Part shown: piece by piece, positions 40,696 through 50,617 of the stretch
Numbering within the stretch: the stretch's first letter is position 1
Layout: each line of letters begins with the position of its first letter
DNA from: Thermostichus lividus PCC 6715
Lineage (GTDB): Bacteria > Cyanobacteriota > Cyanobacteriia > Thermosynechococcales > Thermosynechococcaceae
Direction of reading: 5' to 3'
Assembly: GCF_002754935.1 (NCBI RefSeq)
Contig: NZ_CP018092.1
Coordinates: forward strand, 62,001 to 126,000
DNA length: 64,000 nt
Position numbers and translations under genes: made by a program
The notes under the pieces: generated by a model
What the model was told of the DNA's origin: nothing
The model's database searches: none
What the model saw: the letters and a program-made list of their open reading frames with translations, nothing else

Positions 40696-42048
40696 TTACA
40701 AGGCTCCGGCTGCCGTCCGATCCAGCACGCCCCCTAAATGGGTGGTAATGTTGACCGCCTGTAGCCGCGGCAGCCCTCCTTTTAGCGGGTAGTCAATCAC
40801 CGTCACACTGCCATTGCCTTGCTTAAAGAGCCAGAAGTTCTCGATCCCTAGGCCGACAATATGGCACAGCAGCACTTTATTGGTGGCATCGTGAGCCACA
40901 ACCAAAACATTGTGGGGGGTAAGGGCACTGGCTTTCCATGCCTCGAGCCACTGCTCCCACGCTGTGACGACGCGATCGTGCACCTGTTGCAGGTTTTCCC
41001 CGTTGGGCATTTGCACCGCCGCTGGGGTGGTGCGCCACCGCTCTAGCTCCCCTGGGTACTGCGCTTCCACCTCTGGCTCAAACTTGCCTTCCCAGTCACC
41101 ATGGCTAATTTCTGCCAAGGCTGGCTCTAGCTCTAAGGAAACATCGGGATGGTGCTGCAAAATGGCTAAGGCTGTGTCTTTGGGGCGCAATAGGGGGCTA
41201 CTCAGGGCATGGTGGAAGGTTACATCCTTGAGAAAATCTGCCACAGTTGCCGCTTGGGCACGACCATTCTCATTAAGGGGCACATCAATCTGGCCTTGAA
41301 ACCGTCCTTCGCGGTTCCAATTGGTTTCACCATGGCGCACCAAAAAGATACGCAGGGTGTGCGCCTTAAACCGGGGTTCCGGAAAGGGATCGTTGAGATG
41401 ACTGGTAAGGTTCAGGGCTTCTATCTGCGCCGGTTGGTGCCGACCGTGGGCAAAGTTGAGAACACTGATGCCGCCATTGGCCTGTTGCAGCCGCAAATAG
41501 CCCTTGACCCCCAAGCCCAAGGCTGTGCAGATTAAGGCGCGGTTCATACCACTGTGGCCCACAATCAGGATAGTATCATTGTCGTGCTGGGGCAGCAGCG
41601 TATCCAAGACTAGACCGGCCCGATCAAACAAATCTAGGACTGGGAAGAAGTCCTTTGGCTCCCCAGTCTCATCTAGGGTCCGCATGACTAAGGTGTCCGG
41701 TGCCTCTTGCCAGCGGCGATAGTCCTCTGGAAACCGCTCTTTCACCGCTGCAAAGGGTAAGTCTTCCCACGCAGGTAAGGCAATTTCCTTGAGCAAATCC
41801 ATAGGGATAGGGGCAGGGATCCCTAGACTGCCTAGTTGCTGGTAAATGTCCTCAGCCGTTTCCTGAGCACGCTTAAGGGGGCTGGTGTAAATTTTGCGGA
41901 TGGGGATGCCCTGTAATGCTGCACCCACCTGCTGCGCCATCCAATGACCACGCTCCGTCAGCGAGGAGGAATCACTATGACCTTGGACGCGCTGTTCAAC
42001 GTTAAATGTGCTTTCACCGTGGCGGACAATAATAACTCGGGTACTCAG
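40696..42048 (-). CDS. two-domain histidine phosphatase (phosphoglycerate mutase family)
   Basis: About 450 residues with two tandem histidine phosphatase domains: [13 protein letters not shown] at the start with VGHSGMNR later, and [13 protein letters not shown] near residue 228 with VAHDATNK. Each provides the RHG nucleophile and the second histidine. Homologues in cyanobacteria act as small-molecule phosphatases (phosphoserine or sugar phosphates). In the expected start region there is no ATG, GTG or TTG; the best start is a CTG at 42046-42048 with AAGGAG six bases upstream. It begins 62 bases from the divergent ruvC start. Confidence 0.8.
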   Translation of the reverse strand: MSTRVIIVRHGESTFNVEQRVQGHSDSSSLTERGHWMAQQVGAALQGIPIRKIYTSPLKRAQETAEDIYQQLGSLGIPAPIPMDLLKEIALPAWEDLPFAAVKERFPEDYRRWQEAPDTLVMRTLDETGEPKDFFPVLDLFDRAGLVLDTLLPQHDNDTILIVGHSGMNRALICTALGLGVKGYLRLQQANGGISVLNFAHGRHQPAQIEALNLTSHLNDPFPEPRFKAHTLRIFLVRHGETNWNREGRFQGQIDVPLNENGRAQAATVADFLKDVTFHHALSSPLLRPKDTALAILQHHPDVSLELEPALAEISHGDWEGKFEPEVEAQYPGELERWRTTPAAVQMPNGENLQQVHDRVVTAWEQWLEAWKASALTPHNVLVVAHDATNKVLLCHIVGLGIENFWLFKQGNGSVTVIDYPLKGGLPRLQAVNITTHLGGVLDRTAAGAL

Positions 42049-42110
42049 ATGTCTCTCCTTGGATGCACCATAGGCAATTGTATCTTGTCTGTTACCTCTC
42101 GAGGCCAGCC

Positions 42111-42590
42111 GTGCGTATCTTAGGGGTTGATCCGGGCTTGGCCACCCTTGGCTATGGCTGCATTGAAATGACACCCACAAGCTGCCACGTCTGCGATTTT
42201 GGGGTGATCACAACCACTGCCAAGGAACCTGTTGGCGATCGCCTGCACAGTCTTTACACTGACCTACACCAGTTAATTCCAGCCCTGCGCCCTGACGTGG
42301 TGGCGATCGAAAAATTATTTTTCTATAAAATGAGCCACACCATTGTGGTTGCTCAGGCGCGGGGGGTGATTCTCTTGGTGCTGAGTCAACTGGGGTGTCC
42401 GCTTTTGGAGTTTACGCCTGCCCAGGTCAAGCAAACACTGACAGGGTATGGCAACGCCACCAAAACTGAGGTGCAACTGGCGGTACAGCGGGAACTTGAC
42501 TTGGCTACCCTCCCTAGGCCGGATGATGCGGCTGATGCCTTGGCGATCGCCCTTACTGCCAGCCGTCACCACGAGACTCCCTGTTCCTAG
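42111..42590 (+). CDS. ruvC: Holliday junction endodeoxyribonuclease RuvC
   Basis: 159 residues from GTG 42111 ([16 protein letters not shown]); the frame open to 42063 has no family similarity in its first 16 codons. The acidic active-site residues are in GVDPG, AIEKLFF and [11 protein letters not shown]. RuvC resolves Holliday junctions after RuvAB branch migration. Length is near the usual 165-170. ruvA and ruvB are not adjacent. Confidence 0.93.
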   Translation: MRILGVDPGLATLGYGCIEMTPTSCHVCDFGVITTTAKEPVGDRLHSLYTDLHQLIPALRPDVVAIEKLFFYKMSHTIVVAQARGVILLVLSQLGCPLLEFTPAQVKQTLTGYGNATKTEVQLAVQRELDLATLPRPDDAADALAIALTASRHHETPCS

Positions 42591-42635
42591 ACAGGGGCGA
42601 TCCTCCCTAGAGGTAGTTGTCAAAGTGGCGAATAC

Positions 42636-43157
42636 TTAGTCCTGTTTGGCAGTATTGGTAGATGCTTCTGTGAGAGCAGAAGGGGCAGTCTCACTCACCG
42701 GAATTGCAACGGGAGGGCGATCGAGGCTGAGCATCAGGCCAACAGCTGTAGGTTCAACGGGTACAGGAGACACCTCTGGAGCAATGCTGGCAGGACTAGT
42801 CACTGCAATCTGTGATCCGGGGAGTGGGTTAGGGAGAAGCCCATTGAGAACACCCACCACCGATGCAGCTAGGGTGGCACCCACCCCTCCCCATACCCAC
42901 ACTGCGCGGGGGCGACGCTGCGCCTTGGCAATGACCCGAGCTGCCAAATAATCCGTAGGGCAAGGGGACACAGGCACGGGAAGTTGCTGCATTTGCACTT
43001 TTAGGGTTAACAGCCGCTGGTACAGTCGTTGAGCCTTAGGATCGCTGGCGAGCCATGCCTCCACCTGCTGTCGCTCCCCAGCCGTGACTTCACCATCGAG
43101 ATAGGCACTCAGCAATTCGAAGTGATCTCGTTTGCAGTGATCCAGTTCGTCCATCAT
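42636..43157 (-). CDS. anti-sigma factor for SigG
   Basis: 173 residues with a cytoplasmic N-terminal anti-sigma domain (ELLSAYLDGEVTAGERQQVEAWLASDP, about 15-41), one transmembrane segment (VWVWGGVGATLAASVVGVL, about 87-105) and a Pro/Thr/Ser-rich outer part. The zinc HxxxCxxC motif of many ECF anti-sigma proteins is absent, though an isolated HCKRDH occurs near the start. It follows the sigma gene by 53 bases, as in the Synechocystis SigG locus. It should hold the sigma factor at the membrane until an envelope signal releases it. Confidence 0.82.
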   Translation of the reverse strand: MMDELDHCKRDHFELLSAYLDGEVTAGERQQVEAWLASDPKAQRLYQRLLTLKVQMQQLPVPVSPCPTDYLAARVIAKAQRRPRAVWVWGGVGATLAASVVGVLNGLLPNPLPGSQIAVTSPASIAPEVSPVPVEPTAVGLMLSLDRPPVAIPVSETAPSALTEASTNTAKQD

Positions 43158-43210
43158 TGTTCAACATCCTTCATCAAAATCTAGCCAAAGCCAAGGTGTG
43201 GGGCAATAGT

Positions 43211-43876
43211 TTAGGAGCGGGGGCTGTCAAGGTGGGGTTGCAATTCCGTTTGCAGTCGCTGCCGAGCGCGGGCAATTCTTGATTTTACTGTTCCTAAGGA
43301 GACACCCGTGATCTGGGCAATTTCTTCGTAGGACAATCCCTCAATTTCCCGCAGGACAATCGTGGTTCGGAAGGTTTCCGGCAAGTTGGCGATCGCCTGT
43401 CGCAATTGGTCATAAAATTCATCGGTATGCAATAACTCATCCGGACTGGCATCACTGGAGGCGAGTTCCCATAGTATTTCCCCATCATGGGTCTTGAGGG
43501 GGGCATCGAGGGAGAGGGGAGCTTGGTGGCGCTTCCGTTTGCGCAGCTCATCATAGAATAGGTTTGTGGCAATACGGCTGAGCCAACCGCGAAATTTACT
43601 GGCATCCTGTAACTTATGAATATTCCGGTACACCCGTATCCACACTTCTTGTACTAAATCGGCTCGATCCTCCCAGTCCGGTGCCAAGTGATAGATCAGT
43701 CGCTCCACGTGAGCTTGATGGCGGCGTAACAACTCTGTAAACGCGGCTCGATCGGGTGATCTCCCCGCCTGACAGCGAATCACCAATTCCTGTGGTGAAA
43801 GTTTTGTTAGCGGCAGCGTCACCCGGTAACAGGTCTCCTCAACACTGGGCCAAGCAAGGGGGATACTGGATGTCAT
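43211..43876 (-). CDS. sigG: group 3 (ECF-type) sigma factor SigG
   Basis: 221 residues. Region 2 is DLVQEVWIRVYRNIHKLQDASKFRGWLSRIATNLFYDELRK (about 75-115) and region 4 is LPETFRTTIVLREIEGLSYEEIAQITGVSLGTVKSRIARARQRL (about 165-208), the ECF pattern. Gene order with a membrane anti-sigma protein matches sigG of other cyanobacteria, where it is needed under envelope or metal stress. The ATG at 43874-43876 gives about 30 extra residues before region 2, so a later start is possible. Confidence 0.88.
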   Translation of the reverse strand: MTSSIPLAWPSVEETCYRVTLPLTKLSPQELVIRCQAGRSPDRAAFTELLRRHQAHVERLIYHLAPDWEDRADLVQEVWIRVYRNIHKLQDASKFRGWLSRIATNLFYDELRKRKRHQAPLSLDAPLKTHDGEILWELASSDASPDELLHTDEFYDQLRQAIANLPETFRTTIVLREIEGLSYEEIAQITGVSLGTVKSRIARARQRLQTELQPHLDSPRS

Positions 43877-44054
43877 GGAAACAACAGACCTCAGACCAAA
43901 CTATCTCCCATGACGCAAGGTCGGTGATCAGGTTCCCTCCTCCGTTATACCGTGCTAGCTGCCACTCTATGCGCAACAGCTCCTCTGGGCGGGCTTCACT
44001 GTTTGAGAGATGGTGAGGGATTTTTATCGCCGACTGCTTAATGTTTTCTTAATG

Positions 44055-44083
44055 TTGACTCAATTCAGACTAAACTTTAATTG
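44055..44083 (+). promoter_or_regulatory. candidate promoter of cdsA
   Basis: TTGACT at 44055-44060 and TAATTG at 44078-44083 are separated by 17 bases, about 75 bases before the cdsA ATG. The -10 match is weak. The rest of the 280-base gap between sigG and cdsA holds no supported gene. Confidence 0.35.
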
Positions 44084-44156
44084 TAGCGGCGATCGCCCCT
44101 TGATTTTCGTTAGGCTAACCTGTGAACACCTTATTTAGTCAACTGCCATAATCACC

Positions 44157-45026
44157 ATGCCGTGGATACGCATTTCCAGTGGACTTGTTGCGATCGCGGT
44201 GGCATTGATAATAACCCTCTTGGGGGGATGGTACTTTTGCTTGGGTATTGGTGCCTTAATTTACCTAGGGCAACTGGAATATTTTGAACTAGCGCGTGCC
44301 AAAGGCAGTGCCCCAGCGGCTAAAACCACCTTAGTTGTCAGTCAGGTGCTACTGATTACTGCGCTGTTGCGTCCCGATTTGGCCGATGCCGTCTTTCCTG
44401 TCGCCGGTACCCTAATTTGCTTTTACCTGCTGTTTCAGCCTAAACTGGCCTCCATTGCCGACATTTCTACCTCCATCATGGGGCTATTCTACGGCGGGTA
44501 TCTCCCCAGCTATTGGGTGCGCCTACGGGGGCTAGATCATACTGCCACCCTTCCCTTAGGCGGGTTTTGGCCACAGCAGTGGCACTTAGAGGCTCTCCCC
44601 CTAGGATTGCAGGCAACCCTGTTAGCGTTTACCTGTATTTGGGCGGCGGATATTGGGGCTTATACCGTCGGCAAGCTGTTTGGTCGCACCCGCCTATCGC
44701 ACATTAGCCCCAAGAAAACTGTTGAAGGGGCGGTATTTGGTGTTTTAGGGAGCTTAGCCGTCGCCTTTTGGGGTGCCTATTCCCTCCAGTGGCCATGGCC
44801 GTGGTTCGCCGGAGCCACCCTAGGCTTGCTCATTGGCATTGCTAGCCTCTTGGGCGACCTCACCGAATCAATGATGAAGCGGGATGCCGGGGTTAAAGAC
44901 TCTGGGCAGTTGATTCCTGGCCATGGGGGGATTCTGGATCGTGCCGATAGCTACGTCTTCACCGCCCCGCTTGTGTTTTACTTTGTTACCTTGCTGCTGC
45001 CAGCCTTGGGGCAATGGCACCCCTGA
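44157..45026 (+). CDS. cdsA: phosphatidate cytidylyltransferase
   Basis: 289 residues with about eight hydrophobic segments. The C-terminal family signature is complete: GDLTESMMKRDAGVKDSGQ then LIPGHGGILDRADS (about 238-271), with the aspartates that bind Mg and CTP. It makes CDP-diacylglycerol for phosphatidylglycerol, which cyanobacteria need for photosystem assembly. pdhB follows 71 bases downstream on the same strand. Confidence 0.94.
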   Translation: MPWIRISSGLVAIAVALIITLLGGWYFCLGIGALIYLGQLEYFELARAKGSAPAAKTTLVVSQVLLITALLRPDLADAVFPVAGTLICFYLLFQPKLASIADISTSIMGLFYGGYLPSYWVRLRGLDHTATLPLGGFWPQQWHLEALPLGLQATLLAFTCIWAADIGAYTVGKLFGRTRLSHISPKKTVEGAVFGVLGSLAVAFWGAYSLQWPWPWFAGATLGLLIGIASLLGDLTESMMKRDAGVKDSGQLIPGHGGILDRADSYVFTAPLVFYFVTLLLPALGQWHP

Positions 45027-45097
45027 GGTGTTGGCGATCGCAAGCGGTGCAGTTTCAACTACCCTAGGAAATAGTCCTTAACGTTTGCCGCGCAACC

Positions 45098-46081
45098 ATG
45101 GCCGAAACCTTGATGTTTAATGCCCTCCGTGCTGCCATTGATGAAGAAATGGAGCGTGACCCTACCGTATTTGTACTGGGGGAAGACGTAGGACATTATG
45201 GCGGCTCCTACAAAGTCACCAAAGACCTCTACAAAAAGTACGGCGAACTCCGCCTGCTGGATACCCCCATTGCCGAAAATAGCTTTACGGGAATGGCCAT
45301 TGGGGCAGCCATGACCGGTCTGCGTCCCATTGTTGAAGGCATGAACATGGGCTTTTTGCTGCTGGCCTTTAACCAAATTGCCAATAATGCCGGGATGCTG
45401 CGCTATACGTCCGGCGGCAACTTCAAAATTCCGATTGTGATCCGCGGGCCTGGGGGGGTAGGGCGGCAACTGGGGGCAGAGCACTCCCAGCGCCTAGAAG
45501 CCTATTTCCAAGCGGTTCCAGGGTTGAAAATTGTTGCCTGCTCAACCCCCTACAATGCCAAAGGGCTATTGAAATCGGCCATTCGTGACCCCAACCCTGT
45601 TCTCTTTTTTGAGCACGTGCTGCTGTACAACCTCAAGGAAAACCTACCGGAAGAGGAGTATTACTTGCCCCTTGACAAAGCAGAGGTGGTTCGTCCGGGA
45701 ACGGAGGTCACTATTCTCACCTATTCGCGGATGCGGCACCATGTCCTGCAAGCGGTGAGAACCCTTGAAAACGAGGGCTACGATCCGGAGGTGATTGATT
45801 TAATTTCCCTGAAGCCCCTTGACTTTGAGACCATTGGCGCATCAGTTTGTAAAACCCATCGTGTTGTTATTGTTGAAGAATGCATGAAAACCGGTGGCAT
45901 TGGCGCAGAACTCTCGGCCTCTATTATGGAGCGTTACTTTGACGAGTTAGATGCCCCAGTGGTGCGGCTCTCCTCTCAGGACGTTCCCACCCCCTACAAT
46001 GGCACCCTCGAGAACCTAACCATCGTGCAACCGCCGCAAATTGTGGCCGCTGTGCAGAAACTGGTGCGGGGTCAGATTTAA
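45098..46081 (+). CDS. pdhB: pyruvate dehydrogenase E1 beta subunit
   Basis: 327 residues from ATG 45098 ([21 protein letters not shown]). Typical E1-beta features are [38 protein letters not shown] and the C-terminal transketolase domain with [11 protein letters not shown] and [10 protein letters not shown]. It partners E1 alpha (not in the window) and uses thiamine diphosphate to decarboxylate pyruvate for acetyl-CoA. secD follows 2 bases later, an arrangement I recall in other cyanobacteria. Confidence 0.94.
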   Translation: MAETLMFNALRAAIDEEMERDPTVFVLGEDVGHYGGSYKVTKDLYKKYGELRLLDTPIAENSFTGMAIGAAMTGLRPIVEGMNMGFLLLAFNQIANNAGMLRYTSGGNFKIPIVIRGPGGVGRQLGAEHSQRLEAYFQAVPGLKIVACSTPYNAKGLLKSAIRDPNPVLFFEHVLLYNLKENLPEEEYYLPLDKAEVVRPGTEVTILTYSRMRHHVLQAVRTLENEGYDPEVIDLISLKPLDFETIGASVCKTHRVVIVEECMKTGGIGAELSASIMERYFDELDAPVVRLSSQDVPTPYNGTLENLTIVQPPQIVAAVQKLVRGQI

Positions 46082-46083
46082 TC

Positions 46084-47514
46084 ATGGGGAAATATCGCGG
46101 CTGGCTAATTGCAATTTTAGTTTTACTGATGGCCGCCACATGGGTGATCGTGCGCACCCCGGCTCGCTTAGGTCTGGATCTGCGCGGCGGTGCCCAACTG
46201 ACCCTCCAGGTGCAAACGACGGATAAAGTGCCGCAAATTACGCCCCAAGTGCTCTCAGCGGTACAAAGTGTGGTGCAAAAGCGCATCGATGGCTTGGGGG
46301 TTGCCGAGGCGGTGGTGCAAACCGCAGGCGACGATAAGCTACTGGTGCAGCTGCCGGGGGTCACCGATCCCGAGCAGGCAGAGCGCATTCTCAAGGGAAC
46401 CGCCCAGTTATTGTTTGCACCCCAAAAGCCCGGCACTGAAGCGCAACTGCAAGTGGAGCGACAAATCCAAGCGCAGCTTCTCCTAGAGCAAACGCAACTC
46501 CTGCTAGAGCAATCCCAAAATGCCAACAATCCTGAAGCGTTAGCCGATATTGAGGCCAAGCTTGCTAAAAACCGCGAGTCTCTTGCGGCCAGTCAGCAGG
46601 CGATCGCCAACCTCTTTGCGCCTTCAGAGCTTACTGGAGCCATGCTGCAAGAAGCCTTCGCTAGTCCGGTGGCGCCCGGCTCCCCCAACTGGAATGTCAT
46701 TGTCCGCTTTGACCCCCAAGGGGCAGAGTTGTTTGCCCGCCTCACCAAAGAGATTGCCGGTACGGGCCGCAGCATTGGCATTTTTCTTGATGACCGCCTC
46801 ATTAGTGCCCCCACGGTGTCTGCGCAGTATGCTGAAACCGGCATTATTGGCGGCAATGCGGAAATTTCCGGTGGCTTTACCGCCCAAACTGCGAACGATC
46901 TTGCCATTCAGCTCCAGGGGGGTGCTCTACCGGTACCGCTGGAGGTAGTTGAAAACCGGACGGTGGGCGCGTCCCTTGGCCAAGACAGTATCCGTGATAG
47001 CCTCTACGCGGGGGTGGTGGGCCTAGTGCTGGTGCTGGTGTTTATGGTTGCCTATTACCGTTTGCCGGGTCTGATTGCCGATATTGCCCTTGTGCTCTAC
47101 GCCATTTTTACCTATGCCGCCTTTTTGCTGTTTGGGGTGACCTTAACCCTGCCGGGCATTGCGGGTTTCATCCTCAGTATTGGCATGGCGGTGGATGCGA
47201 ATGTGCTGATTTTTGAGCGCACCCGCGAAGAACTACGGCTGGGTAAAACCCTCTACCGCTCGGTGGAGTCGGGCTTTGATCGTGCCTTTGCCAGTATTTT
47301 AGACAGCAATGTCACCACCCTGATTGCCTGTGGGGCGTTGTTTGCTCTTGGCACGGGCTTTGTGCGAGGGTTTGCCGTGACCCTAGCCATTGGCATTGGG
47401 GTGAGTATGTTCACCGCCCTGACCTGTAGCCGTAGCTTCTTGTTCTACGCCATTAGCATCCCCAGCTTGCGTAAACCCACGTGGTTTTGTCCCAAACTGG
47501 AGACCCTGAAATGA
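46084..47514 (+). CDS. secD: protein translocase subunit SecD
   Basis: 476 residues with one N-terminal membrane segment, a large periplasmic region containing [15 protein letters not shown] (D1 motif) and six membrane segments in all. The C-terminal RND-like part has [28 protein letters not shown] (about 357-384), the D5/D6 signature. SecDF uses the proton motive force to pull proteins through SecYEG. Its TGA overlaps the secF ATG. Confidence 0.95.
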   Translation: MGKYRGWLIAILVLLMAATWVIVRTPARLGLDLRGGAQLTLQVQTTDKVPQITPQVLSAVQSVVQKRIDGLGVAEAVVQTAGDDKLLVQLPGVTDPEQAERILKGTAQLLFAPQKPGTEAQLQVERQIQAQLLLEQTQLLLEQSQNANNPEALADIEAKLAKNRESLAASQQAIANLFAPSELTGAMLQEAFASPVAPGSPNWNVIVRFDPQGAELFARLTKEIAGTGRSIGIFLDDRLISAPTVSAQYAETGIIGGNAEISGGFTAQTANDLAIQLQGGALPVPLEVVENRTVGASLGQDSIRDSLYAGVVGLVLVLVFMVAYYRLPGLIADIALVLYAIFTYAAFLLFGVTLTLPGIAGFILSIGMAVDANVLIFERTREELRLGKTLYRSVESGFDRAFASILDSNVTTLIACGALFALGTGFVRGFAVTLAIGIGVSMFTALTCSRSFLFYAISIPSLRKPTWFCPKLETLK

Positions 47515-48446
47515 GTTTTAGCGTCAATCGCCAGCGATCGCTGTGGTGGGGTATATCCCTAGTTGTCATTCTCAGTGGTCTGATGGCCATGGCCATCTCT
47601 TCGGTCTCCTTAGGCAGTCCGCTCCGCCTAGGCTTAGACTTTATTGGCGGAACGCGACTGCAATTTGAACTTGCCTGTAGTACCACAAACACCTGCAAGC
47701 AGCCCATTGACATTGATGTGGTTCGCCGCATTCTGAATCAAGAGGGGTTGGGCAACAGCAGCCTACAGGTGATTGATCAGTATGGGATTGGTATCCGCAC
47801 CATTCCCTTAGGGGTAGAGCAGCGCACACGGCTCAGTAGTGCCTTGACTCAAGAATTGGGTGCCTTTAATCCGGCGCAGACGCAAATTGAAACCGTCGGC
47901 CCCACCCTTGGGGGGCAAATTTTGCGCTCCGGTCTGCTTGCGCTGCTGGTGGCCTTCATTGGCATTACGATTTATCTGACCCTACGCTTTCAGTTTGACT
48001 ATGCCTTTTTTGCCCTTGTGGCGCTGTTTCACGATGTCTTGCTCACCGCAGGTATCTTTGCCATTTTAGGGCTGACCCTTGGGGTTGAAATTGACAGCCT
48101 GTTTATTGTGGCGTTGCTCACCATTATTGGTTTTTCCGTGAATGATACGGTGGTCATCTACGATCGCGTCCGCGAAACCCTTAAGCTCAACCCCGACCTG
48201 AACATTAAGGAGGTCGTCGATCAGGCCGTGGTACAAACCCTTGGCCGCTCCATTAACACAACCCTGACGACTCTGTTGCCCTTGGTCACGATTTTTATTT
48301 TTGGGGGCGATACTCTGCGCTTTTTTGCCTTAGCCTTAATTATTGGCTTTGTGACGGGTGCGTATTCTAGTATTTTTGTGGCGAGTACCCTGCTTGCTTG
48401 GTGGCGCGATCGCCAACCCACACCAACCCCTTCGCCAGTCACCTAG
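47511..48446 (+). CDS. secF: protein translocase subunit SecF
   Basis: 311 residues from the ATG at 47511, which overlaps the secD stop as ATGA, a classic coupled start. Six membrane segments; [15 protein letters not shown] near residue 40 and [18 protein letters not shown] (about 207-224) are SecF signatures. Forms the SecDF complex with the upstream gene product in the cytoplasmic or thylakoid membrane. Confidence 0.95.
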   Translation: MSFSVNRQRSLWWGISLVVILSGLMAMAISSVSLGSPLRLGLDFIGGTRLQFELACSTTNTCKQPIDIDVVRRILNQEGLGNSSLQVIDQYGIGIRTIPLGVEQRTRLSSALTQELGAFNPAQTQIETVGPTLGGQILRSGLLALLVAFIGITIYLTLRFQFDYAFFALVALFHDVLLTAGIFAILGLTLGVEIDSLFIVALLTIIGFSVNDTVVIYDRVRETLKLNPDLNIKEVVDQAVVQTLGRSINTTLTTLLPLVTIFIFGGDTLRFFALALIIGFVTGAYSSIFVASTLLAWWRDRQPTPTPSPVT

Positions 48447-48478
48447 GCCAGACCCACTCCCGTCTCTCCCCCTGTGTT

Positions 48479-49159
48479 GTGCTAATTCCCATTACCCAAG
48501 AAAAACTGCGCCAGCTTGTTCCTGCGGTTGCCACAGGTGCTCAGTATCTCTACGTGTGGGGGAAGCTACAGGACGTTTTACGGCGGGTAATCTTTGCTGT
48601 GGTGGCCGTAGCAATTGTGACGTTTGGCCTCGAGTTTTTGGGAGATGGCACCCAGCTTGTGCTTGGTTTGGTGGCGGGGCTGTATTGGCTGTGGGCACCG
48701 GCTGTGTTGGCCAGTTGGCGCAACCGTCGCTACCGCCGATTTCCCTACGCCGGCTTTTGGCAAGGGCGGGTGCTAGAGGTCTATGTCACTGAAGAACTGG
48801 TGGGCAAAGAAGAGACCGTTGACGATCAAGGCCAGTTAGTCATCATCGAGAACCGCGAACGCTGCCTTAACCTTGAGATAGGCGACAAAAGCGGCTTTGA
48901 AACAACGGTGCGCACTAAGCTGCTGCGGCAGCACCGCGTGATTCGGCCAGGAGATGTCGCACAGATGCTGGTGCTATCGCGGCGACCGGACTTAGCAGAG
49001 ATTGAGATGATTTCGGAAGTTTATTTGCCACGCCATCGCCTCTGGATTGGCAACTATCCGATGTTGCAGCGGGATATCTTCGTGGAATTATCGGAAACAC
49101 TACGGCGGCAGCGGCGATCGCCCCGAAGATCCCGTTCTCCACGGCGGTCAACCCTGTGA
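48479..49159 (+). CDS. conserved cyanobacterial membrane protein
   Basis: 226 residues from GTG 48479 (VLIPITQEKLRQLVPAVATGAQYLYVWGK); the frame is open further upstream into secF but only this start fits the conserved-looking N-terminus. Two close hydrophobic segments (about 37-80) are followed by a soluble domain with basic C-terminus RRQRRSPRRSRSPRRS. Similar proteins are sometimes labelled phosphate ABC transporter permease, but I see no ABC permease motif, so the function is unknown. Located 32 bases after secF. Confidence 0.6.
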   Translation: MLIPITQEKLRQLVPAVATGAQYLYVWGKLQDVLRRVIFAVVAVAIVTFGLEFLGDGTQLVLGLVAGLYWLWAPAVLASWRNRRYRRFPYAGFWQGRVLEVYVTEELVGKEETVDDQGQLVIIENRERCLNLEIGDKSGFETTVRTKLLRQHRVIRPGDVAQMLVLSRRPDLAEIEMISEVYLPRHRLWIGNYPMLQRDIFVELSETLRRQRRSPRRSRSPRRSTL

Positions 49160-49205
49160 TACCTTAAAGGGAAAGACATAAAAGTTAACATTTCCCAAGA
49201 GTCCC

Positions 49206-49925
49206 TTGACCGCGCTGACCTCGACCGCTGTTTTCCCCGCCCTGCGCTTTGGCTCCCGGCCAGCGTGGTGTATTTTTTCTCTTGCGGCTTTTTTAGTCTC
49301 TGTCCCTGTCTTTATTGAGGCACCACTGGTACGTACCTATCCTTGGTTGAGCTTAGGGATCACTCCCCTGCTGTGGGGGATCAGTCGTTACCTACAAACC
49401 CAAACTCGCTACCAGCGCTTCGGTGCACTCCTCTATGGCTTTAGTTGGTGTTGGGGGGCAGGGTCGCTGTACTGGGGCTGGTTGCGCTGGGAACCGCTGT
49501 GGCACTTGCCGGTGGAGGCGCTGCCGTTACCCCTGATGGTTTGGCATCTGCGACAACGGCAACAACTGGTAGGGGTCTTTTTCTTTTTGGGGTCATTTTT
49601 AGGCACGGCCATTACGGATGCCTATTTTTACCTGATTGATGTGATTCCCCATTGGCGAGCCATTATGTACCTCGAGCAGGATCTAGTGTCAGTGCAAGAA
49701 ATGCTCGTGCAGGCGATCGCCCAAGCCCAGACCTTTAGCGGGGAAGTGTGGGGTGTACTGCTTAGCCTAAGCCTACTGCTCATTGGCCTGTTGCCCCTGT
49801 TTCAATCCCAGATTCGCCAAGGAATACCTGCCATGCTGCCGAGTTGGGCGTTTATGGGGGCGGTACTAAGTACCCTTGTGGTGGATGGGTTATTTGGTTT
49901 AACGATTGGGCTTTTACCCCTTTAG
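49206..49925 (+). CDS. DUF3120 family membrane protein
   Basis: 239 residues from TTG 49206 with about seven hydrophobic segments and an aromatic-rich middle (YGFSWCWGAGSLYWGWLRWEPLWHLPVEALPLPL). This fits the cyanobacterial DUF3120 membrane family of unknown function. In the segment AYFYLIDVIPHWRAIM charged residues lie within the hydrophobic region. It is 46 bases after the previous gene and may belong to the sec operon. Confidence 0.65.
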   Translation: MTALTSTAVFPALRFGSRPAWCIFSLAAFLVSVPVFIEAPLVRTYPWLSLGITPLLWGISRYLQTQTRYQRFGALLYGFSWCWGAGSLYWGWLRWEPLWHLPVEALPLPLMVWHLRQRQQLVGVFFFLGSFLGTAITDAYFYLIDVIPHWRAIMYLEQDLVSVQEMLVQAIAQAQTFSGEVWGVLLSLSLLLIGLLPLFQSQIRQGIPAMLPSWAFMGAVLSTLVVDGLFGLTIGLLPL

Positions 49926-50307
49926 GGGCAACATTTTGGCACACCGAATCGTCAATTTAAAAACTAGAAACTAAAATAGGAATGGATACCAAAAGGAACT
50001 CTGGAAGAGGCCGAAATAAAGTGTATCCATTATTACAAATCTCTGATGATTCAAGGAGACAGTCTATATTGCTGAATAATGCATTGACTTTTCTCTGGTG
50101 TTTACAGTTCATCGCAACGCCACGCAAGGTACGTCTAAAGCCCATTCGCCAGAGTGCACAAATTTAGTTTTTTCCTATCCAAATCCCAGCTTTGATGTTC
50201 TATTCTCAGTCTTGTATTTTTAGATGCTGATTCACGCTCTAGAAGGCTACGGGAATAGGCAATCTGTGCTGTGGCTATCTTTATTACGATGAGGTGTTGA
50301 GTTCACT
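49926..50307 (+). other. AT-richer intergenic region without a supported gene
   Basis: 382 bases between the DUF3120 gene and the Mo-nitro_C gene, visibly richer in A and T than its surroundings. Frames of 61-62 codons exist on both strands around 49957-50167, but neither has a convincing start, ribosome binding site or family match. It must contain the promoter of the gene at 50308. It may be remnant DNA. Confidence 0.4.
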
Positions 50308-50604
50308 ATGCTTCGTCAGTCTGTTTTAACGCTGGGGCAACGGTTTATCAAAGCGGTATTGCTGCCGGTGCGTCGTTGGCTAGAGTGCTTTGACGTGCGC
50401 GATCGCCAGCTTGCTCACCGTCTGTGCCGTTTGATCCCTGCCCAGTGCCCCTTTGAGCGGGATATTGTGGTTGCAAAGTGGCACATCCATATTCCTCCCC
50501 TGTGCCATCTCAATCCCCTCTACGAAGAGTTGATGCTGTTACGCTATCGTGCTCTCTGTTATTTAGCGGACGAGTGTCAGGAAGATATTAGCGCCTACTG
50601 CTAG
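50308..50604 (+). CDS. Mo-dependent nitrogenase C-terminal domain family protein
   Basis: 98 residues. RDRQLAHRLCRLIPAQCPFERDI and IPPLCHLNPLYEELMLLRYRALCYLADECQED, with the conserved cysteines, match the Mo-nitro_C domain (first seen at the C-terminus of a nitrogenase protein) that occurs as a free small protein in many non-fixing cyanobacteria. The function is unknown; the cysteines suggest metal or redox binding. comF follows 13 bases downstream. Confidence 0.8.
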   Translation: MLRQSVLTLGQRFIKAVLLPVRRWLECFDVRDRQLAHRLCRLIPAQCPFERDIVVAKWHIHIPPLCHLNPLYEELMLLRYRALCYLADECQEDISAYC

Positions 50605-50617
50605 GGGGTACGTCGGA

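Noticed and set aside
49957-50167. Small frames on both strands, one reading RGVAMN as in ribosomal L2
   Set aside because: The similarity is six residues only and nothing else of L2 follows.
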